A stretch of DNA of 9,586 bases from Alistipes sp. (GTDB taxonomy: Bacteria; Bacteroidota; Bacteroidia; Bacteroidales; Rikenellaceae): contig JAFOCZ010000189.1 of NCBI GenBank assembly GCA_017380955.1, positions 1 through 9,586 on the forward strand, written 5' to 3'. The number at the start of each line of letters is the position of its first letter. The stretch's first letter is position 1. Under the pieces are notes generated by a model that was not told the DNA's origin, made no database searches, and worked only from the letters and a program-made list of their open reading frames with translations. A program made the translations under genes and the position numbers. This document shows, one piece after another, positions 5,511 to 9,586 of the stretch.

Positions 5511-5624
5511 GTTCGGAAGCAGATGCTCTCTTATCTCGTTCACACCAATTTGGCGATAGAAGGCTGCAGATGCAACGCTCGGCAAATATCTCAGCGATGG
5601 GCTGTACTTGAGCGTACTGCCCAT
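5493..5624 (-). other. Possible 43-codon ORF inside the repeat region (unproven)
   Basis: On the minus strand an ATG at 5624 opens 43 codons ending at TAG (5495-5493). The translation starts MGSTLKYSPSLRYLPS and ends EHLLPNYDGEL, and it looks reasonably protein-like, but I recognise no family. The first codons lie within the right arm of the inverted repeat at 5583-5639 and the last codons run into the decamer array. No promoter box or ribosome binding site is evident. It could be a decayed fragment or chance. I list it only because this 540-bp gap has no other candidate gene. Confidence 0.15.
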
Positions 5625-5670
5625 TGCTGAGAGTATTTGTTAGCGGCAGCAGATGTCTGCCTTATCTCGT
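5518..5670. repeat. Inverted repeat flanked by direct repeats after lpdA
   Basis: CAAATATCTCAGCGATGGGC (5583-5602) pairs with 5619-5639, with one bulge and one mismatch, around a 16-nt loop. Weaker pairing (CGCT/AGCG, GGC/GCC) extends the stem outward to about 5562-5662. Direct repeats frame it: AGCAGATG, 4-5 variable bases, then CTTATCTCGT, at 5518-5539 and again at 5648-5670. A third GCAGATG is at 5566-5572. The right copy begins about 4 bp beyond the lpdA stop. The stem has no T-run, so it is not a standard terminator for lpdA. Confidence 0.6.
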
Positions 5671-5674
5671 CAAA

Positions 5675-7057
5675 TTACATATGGATGGCGCAGCCGAGGG
5701 CATCTTCCGCCGCCTCCATAACAGCCTCGTGCATAGAGGGGTGGGCGTGGATGGTGCGGGCGATGCGGTGAGCATTGACACCAAGCACCTTAGCAAGCGT
5801 AGGCTCGCCAATCATCTCCGTAACGTTGTGACCCACGAAGTGAGCACCAAGCAACTTCTCCTCGGCGTCGAAGATGAGTTTCACGAAGCCATCACGCTCG
5901 CCAGCCGCCGTAGCCTTACCCGATGCGGTGTATGGGAACTTACCGACCTTATACTCTATGCCCTGTGCCTTGACCTGTGCCTCGGTGAGACCCACGGATG
6001 CCACCTCCGGAGAGGTGAAGATGCACGAAGGGATGGTGGTGTAGTCCACAGGCTCGGGGTTGAGACCGCAGATATGCTCCACGCAGTGTATAGCCTCGGC
6101 AGAGGCAACGTGAGCGAGGGCTGGGGTGGCGATGATATCGCCGATGGCGTATATGCCATCCACAGATGTGCGGTAGTGCTCGTCGACCTTCACCTTGTCG
6201 CGCTCTATCTCTACGCCAACCTCCTCAAGACCCATATTCTCGAGGTTGGACTTGATACCCACAGCCGACAACACGACATCTGCCTCGAGGCTCTGAGCAC
6301 CCTTCTTACCCTCTACCTCCACAACGCACTTGCCATCCTCGCGGACAGAGACCTGCTTAACGGTGGTAGATGTCATAACCGTAGCGCGGAGTTTGCGGAA
6401 GGCACGCTCCATAGCCTTTGCGGTATCCTCATCCTCGAGAGGCATAATCTGTGGCATATACTCCACTATGGTGACCTTAACACCCATAGTAGCGTAGATA
6501 TATGCGAACTCCGAGCCTATAGCGCCTGAGCCCACGACAATCATACTCTCGGGGAGCGCGGGTAACACCAACGCCTCCTTAGAGGAGATAACGTGTCTGC
6601 CGTCGATAGGCATAAACGCCATCTCGCGAGGACGTGCTCCTGTGGCGAGGATGATGTGGTCAGCCTCGTAGTCTACGCCATCGACCTCTACGATATCCTG
6701 AGCCTTGAGGCGTCCGAAGCCTGCGATAACGTTGATGTTGTTCTTCTTGAGGAGGAACTGAACACCCTTGTTCATTGTAGATGCTACGGTGCGCTCACGC
6801 TCCACCATCTTTGTCCAATCGGGCTTCACCTCGCCCTCTATAGCAACGCCATATGTCGCTGCAGCCTTGCAGTCGGCAAATACCTGTGCCGAGCGTACAA
6901 GGGCCTTGGTGGGGATACATCCCCAGTTGAGGCATACGCCACCAGCATCTGCCTTCTCCACGATAGCAACACGCTTGCCACACTGCGAAGCACGGATAGC
7001 CGCTACATAACCTCCAGGGCCTGAGCCTATAACGATGATATCATATCTTGAATCCAT
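5675..7057 (-). CDS. lpdA: Dihydrolipoyl dehydrogenase (E3 component)
   Basis: This FAD enzyme reoxidises dihydrolipoamide on 2-oxoacid dehydrogenase complexes or the glycine cleavage H-protein, passing electrons to NAD+. The 460-residue protein is of normal length. It shows the FAD-binding IGSGPGGYVAAIRA (10-23), the redox disulphide motif GGVCLNWGCIPTKAL with Cys42 and Cys47, the NAD-binding VVGSGAIGSEFAYIYA, the second FAD motif YAIGDI, and the C-terminal catalytic dyad in HAHPSMHEAVMEAA (His439, Glu444) of the dimer interface. The motif usually reads HPTLSE, so the residue before the Glu is His here. No E1, E2 or gcv genes are adjacent, so the partner complex cannot be told from context. 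It starts 15 bp after the dipeptidase stop on the same strand and is probably co-transcribed with it. Confidence 0.96.
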   Translation of the reverse strand: MDSRYDIIVIGSGPGGYVAAIRASQCGKRVAIVEKADAGGVCLNWGCIPTKALVRSAQVFADCKAAATYGVAIEGEVKPDWTKMVERERTVASTMNKGVQFLLKKNNINVIAGFGRLKAQDIVEVDGVDYEADHIILATGARPREMAFMPIDGRHVISSKEALVLPALPESMIVVGSGAIGSEFAYIYATMGVKVTIVEYMPQIMPLEDEDTAKAMERAFRKLRATVMTSTTVKQVSVREDGKCVVEVEGKKGAQSLEADVVLSAVGIKSNLENMGLEEVGVEIERDKVKVDEHYRTSVDGIYAIGDIIATPALAHVASAEAIHCVEHICGLNPEPVDYTTIPSCIFTSPEVASVGLTEAQVKAQGIEYKVGKFPYTASGKATAAGERDGFVKLIFDAEEKLLGAHFVGHNVTEMIGEPTLAKVLGVNAHRIARTIHAHPSMHEAVMEAAEDALGCAIHM

Positions 7058-7072
7058 AGGAGTATAGTTTTA

Positions 7073-8698
7073 CTATTTAACGACCTTCAAAATCTCACCC
7101 TTATCCGCAGCCACAGCACGCTTCCACTTCTCACTATAGCCAGGGTTTGTAATCTTGCCAGGGATATCTTTGCCGTTGCCATTGTCGATGAAGCCATTAG
7201 CATCCTCACCCTTGACATTGCCGTCGATATACTTCACCATAAGGTACTTGTCCAACTCCACCCAGTGGTTGAAGAGGCGCTGTGCCATAGCCACGGTGAA
7301 CTCCGTAGCAATCTTCGCCTGCTTCTTTGCAGGTGCTGCGGCGATAGCGGCATCTGCCTTCTCCACAGCCTCGAAAGCGGCATTCTCCCACTTGTCGACA
7401 TACTGGCGAACGTGCTTGCCTACAAGGTTATAGCGCAAGTATGCGAACTGCGCCACGCGGTTGGTAATCCAGAACATAGAGGTGTCGGAGTACTTCAACA
7501 TAGTGCCGTTGCCCTCACGCAAGCACTCTGGAACCTCCTGTGAGTTAACGTATACAGGGGTAAGAGGCGATGTTGCAGCATCGTCGGTACCAAACCACAA
7601 GATACCCACCTTCTCGGGACGTGCCTGACCTACGAGCCAGAAGCCTGTCTGCTGTGTGGCTGTAGCACGCTCGTTGCAATACTCCACGCCATCTACCTCG
7701 AAGTACATAGGACGCCAGCGGTATGGGCACTCCTCGCCACCAGCACCGATGTCGGTGGTCATATCCATCTTAGTACCCTCGTAGTGGTCACGCATACAAT
7801 CCATCAACACCTTTGGTGACACCTTCTCGCGAGGCATAACCCACAAAGGCATACGGTTTGCAGGGTTGTGACCCATAGCATAATCCTCATACTTGTCCAT
7901 ATCGTTAGCCACGGTGCGGAAGAAAGCCCATACACGAGCCTCGCAACCACGCATAGCACCGAAATCGAGAGGTGCATAGGCATCTGCGAAACTGAAATCC
8001 TCGTTCGCACCCTCGAACCATCCGAACTTACGCGCTACATCCGCTACATCCGCGGCGTAGAGGCAGTTCTCAGGGTCGTTCCAAGGGAATGTTGTGATGC
8101 GTGCCTGGTTGGCGTGTGCCGAAACATAGCCATCAGGGATGCGACGTGCCACCCACACAATACCCTTATCCTCAGGACCTTTGCCTATGAGTTCCATAAT
8201 CCACGCCTCCTCCTTGTCGATAAGCGAGAATGACTCGCCCGATGAGCAGTAGCCATAGGTGTTCGCAAGGTATACAATCATATCGATAGCCTCGCGTGCG
8301 GTCTTACAACGCTGCAAGGTGATGTAGATGAGAGAGCCGTAGTCGATGCCACCATTAGGGTCTTCCAACTCCGCACGGCCACCAAACGTGGTCTCGGTGA
8401 TGAACAACGAGTGCTCGTTGGAGTTACCGAGAGTGCGGTAGCGCACCTCCTGCTGGGCAATCTTGCCGATATAACGTCCTGTGTCCCACTCCGTAACATC
8501 CATAAATGGTGTGTACTTACCAGGCACATAACTGTACAAAGAGCCATACAATCCGTGAGAGTCGGCAGCGTAGGTGACCATATTTGAGCCATCGGTCGAA
8601 GCACCGCGCGTCACGATGAAGTTAGTACAAGCGTCCGCCGTAGCGACACCTGCGATAAACGCACCCACAAGGGCGATAGTCTTAAGTAGTTTGTTCAT
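7073..8698 (-). CDS. Secreted C69-family dipeptidase
   Basis: Peptidases of family C69 (formerly U34, type PepD) are Ntn-hydrolases that cleave dipeptides and become active when the N-terminal cysteine is exposed. The 541-aa precursor begins with a signal peptide, MNKLLKTIALVGAFIAGVATADA, directly followed by CTNFIVTRGAS, so removal of the leader after ADA would expose the nucleophile Cys24. A further family-like block is TYAADSHG (42-49). The export signal suggests a periplasmic or outer-surface role in peptide use, as in many gut Bacteroidales. The cysteine after ADA does not form a lipobox. The ATG at 8698 is the only start that retains the signal peptide. The gene is divergent from yggS and probably first in an operon with lpdA. 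Confidence 0.92.
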   Translation of the reverse strand: MNKLLKTIALVGAFIAGVATADACTNFIVTRGASTDGSNMVTYAADSHGLYGSLYSYVPGKYTPFMDVTEWDTGRYIGKIAQQEVRYRTLGNSNEHSLFITETTFGGRAELEDPNGGIDYGSLIYITLQRCKTAREAIDMIVYLANTYGYCSSGESFSLIDKEEAWIMELIGKGPEDKGIVWVARRIPDGYVSAHANQARITTFPWNDPENCLYAADVADVARKFGWFEGANEDFSFADAYAPLDFGAMRGCEARVWAFFRTVANDMDKYEDYAMGHNPANRMPLWVMPREKVSPKVLMDCMRDHYEGTKMDMTTDIGAGGEECPYRWRPMYFEVDGVEYCNERATATQQTGFWLVGQARPEKVGILWFGTDDAATSPLTPVYVNSQEVPECLREGNGTMLKYSDTSMFWITNRVAQFAYLRYNLVGKHVRQYVDKWENAAFEAVEKADAAIAAAPAKKQAKIATEFTVAMAQRLFNHWVELDKYLMVKYIDGNVKGEDANGFIDNGNGKDIPGKITNPGYSEKWKRAVAADKGEILKVVK

Positions 8699-8739
8699 AG
8701 TTTATTTGGTTTATTTGTGATTTTTAAATTATCATCCTT

Positions 8740-8747
8740 CAAAGATA
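8740..8747 (-). promoter_or_regulatory. Candidate -7 box of the dipeptidase-lpdA operon
   Basis: TATCTTTG on the minus strand (8747-8740) matches TAnnTTTG exactly and lies 41 bp before the ATG at 8698. I see no TTG at the expected -33 distance. The box overlaps one arm of a 6-bp inverted repeat, ATTATC (8728-8733) and GATAAT (8744-8749), which might be an operator but could be chance in this AT-rich stretch. Confidence 0.4.
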
Positions 8748-8766
8748 ATAATTTATTTTGAAATAG

Positions 8767-8797
8767 TTGCTATGTTGGGCGATATTACATAAATTTG
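8767..8797 (+). promoter_or_regulatory. Likely yggS promoter (Bacteroidales type)
   Basis: TTG (8767-8769) and TAAATTTG (8790-8797) are separated by 20 bp, matching the -33/-7 arrangement of Bacteroidales sigma-70-like promoters. Transcription would start near 8803, leaving a leader of about 15 nt before the ATG at 8818. This argues against the upstream in-frame ATG at 8771-8773 region, since the box would then lie inside the gene. Confidence 0.6.
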
Positions 8798-8817
8798 TAG
8801 TCCAAAACATTACAACT

Positions 8818-9477
8818 ATGAGTATCAAAGAGCGTTTACATAATATCATTGCCACCCTACCTCAGGGTGTACAACTTGTTGCGGTGTCGAAGTTCCACCC
8901 TGCGGAGCGTCTGCAGGAGGCCTACGACGCAGGACAACGTATCTTCGGCGAGAGCCGCCCTCAGGAGATGACAGCAAAGTATGAAGCACTACCAAAGGAT
9001 ATAGAGTGGCATATGATAGGTCATCTGCAGACCAACAAGGTCAAGATGATAGCACCCTACGTCACGATGATATCGTCGGTGGACTCCGAGCGCCTTATAG
9101 AGGAGATTGAGAAGCAGGCCTCGAAGAACAACCGCACCATAGACATACTCCTTGAGGTGCACGTAGCACGCGAAGAGACAAAGTCGGGATGGAGCGCCGA
9201 GGAGTTACGCACATACCTCGCCTCGGGGATACTTAATACTATGACACACGTGCGCGTGCGAGGCCTTATGACCATAGCCTCAAACACCGACGATGAGGAT
9301 GTTGTGCGCCGTGACTTCGCCACCATACGCCATATCTACGATGAGTTAAAGCAGCAGTTTGGCACGTCGTTCGACACCCTGTCGATAGGAATGTCCGACG
9401 ACTACCCCATAGCCCTCGACTACGGCACCACTATGGTACGCATCGGCACCGCCATCTTCGGAGCCAGAGAGTACTAA
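8818..9477 (+). CDS. yggS: YggS-family pyridoxal-phosphate homeostasis protein
   Basis: YggS/PLPBP proteins bind pyridoxal 5'-phosphate on a TIM-barrel fold like that of alanine racemase and help balance the free cofactor; no enzyme activity is known. The protein is 219 aa, the normal size. Motifs are LVAVSKFHPAE (20-30) with the PLP-binding Lys25, FGESRPQEM in the Bacteroidetes form of FGENYVQE, WHMIGHLQTNKVKMI, LLEVHVAREETKSGW, VRGLMTIA, LSIGMSDDYPIA and the closing GTTMVRIGTAIFGAREY. The frame is open back to an ATG at 8767 region, but I chose 8818 because MSIKERLHNI is the family start and the promoter box lies in between. It is followed by a small hairpin and heptad tract instead of a clear terminator. 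Confidence 0.96.
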   Translation: MSIKERLHNIIATLPQGVQLVAVSKFHPAERLQEAYDAGQRIFGESRPQEMTAKYEALPKDIEWHMIGHLQTNKVKMIAPYVTMISSVDSERLIEEIEKQASKNNRTIDILLEVHVAREETKSGWSAEELRTYLASGILNTMTHVRVRGLMTIASNTDDEDVVRRDFATIRHIYDELKQQFGTSFDTLSIGMSDDYPIALDYGTTMVRIGTAIFGAREY

Positions 9478-9485
9478 TTAGTAAT

Positions 9486-9540
9486 TCGCCTCTGCGAGGC
9501 GATTACAAAGTGAAAAGTGAAAGGTGAAAAGTGAAAAGTG
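9486..9540. repeat. Hairpin plus GTGAAA heptad tract downstream of yggS
   Basis: TCGCCTC-TGC-GAGGCGA (9486-9502) is a perfect 7-bp stem with a TGC loop. It is followed by heptads AAAGTGA, AAAGTGA, AAGGTGA, AAAGTGA and a partial AAAGTG (9507-9540). These are the same two parts seen upstream of truA, with the hairpin first here. The stem is followed by TTACAAAG, so it is at most a weak terminator for yggS. Just before it, TACTAATTAGTA (9472-9483), overlapping the yggS stop, is a 12-bp perfect palindrome. The rest of the window to 9586 is AT-rich and I see no gene in it. Confidence 0.8.
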
Positions 9541-9586
9541 TGGTATATATTAATTAGTAACTACTCATTAATTTTGTTGCTTTTGC

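Noticed and set aside
5624..6529. A 301-codon plus-strand ORF antisense to lpdA
   Set aside because: It overlaps a full-length lpdA with intact motifs, and its His/Leu/Arg-rich translation matches no family I know.
1..9586. tRNA, rRNA or other known RNA genes
   Set aside because: I saw no cloverleaf-compatible segment with the conserved T-arm GTTCGAATC-type sequence and no rRNA-like sequence.

Overview
The window looks like chromosomal DNA from a gut-type member of the Bacteroidales (Bacteroidota). The evidence is the mreB-mreC-mreD-mrdA shape operon, a GpsA and a C69 dipeptidase with Bacteroidales-style sequence signatures, promoter boxes of the Bacteroidales -7 type (TAnnTTTG) instead of E. 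coli -10 boxes, and no strong Shine-Dalgarno sequences. The moderate GC content and the repeat-rich intergenic DNA would fit Rikenellaceae/Alistipes-like genomes, but this placement below order level is only a guess.

Layout. 1-2950 (minus strand): the elongasome operon, read mreB, mreC, mreD, then the N-terminal third of mrdA (PBP2), which runs off the left edge. 2951-3209: a divergent control region with a long mreB leader that contains an apparent intrinsic terminator, and two opposed promoters. 3210-4214 (plus): gpsA. 4215-4399: a 120-bp foldback element, then a bidirectional terminator shared by gpsA and truA. 4400-5134 (minus): truA with a GTG start. 5135-5674: 540 bp without a convincing gene, packed with repeats: two GTGAAA heptad tracts each followed by a small hairpin, a 109-bp foldback element, a 100-bp array of ten decamers whose second half is the mirror complement of the first, and another inverted repeat framed by direct repeats. 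5675-8698 (minus): a secreted C69 dipeptidase followed by dihydrolipoyl dehydrogenase, 15 bp apart. 8699-8817: a second divergent promoter region. 8818-9477 (plus): yggS. 9478-9586: a hairpin plus heptad tract of the same family as that upstream of truA.

How the genes fit together. MreB, MreC, MreD and PBP2 are parts of one machine that builds the lateral cell wall, and GpsA supplies the glycerol-3-phosphate needed for membrane phospholipids from the opposite side of the same control region. TruA (tRNA pseudouridylation), Lpd (E3 of 2-oxoacid dehydrogenases or glycine cleavage), the dipeptidase and YggS (PLP homeostasis) are unrelated housekeeping functions. No phage, plasmid, transposase, defence or CRISPR genes are visible. 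The unusual content is in the non-coding DNA: the possible attenuator in front of mreB and the dense set of foldback and tandem-repeat elements around truA.
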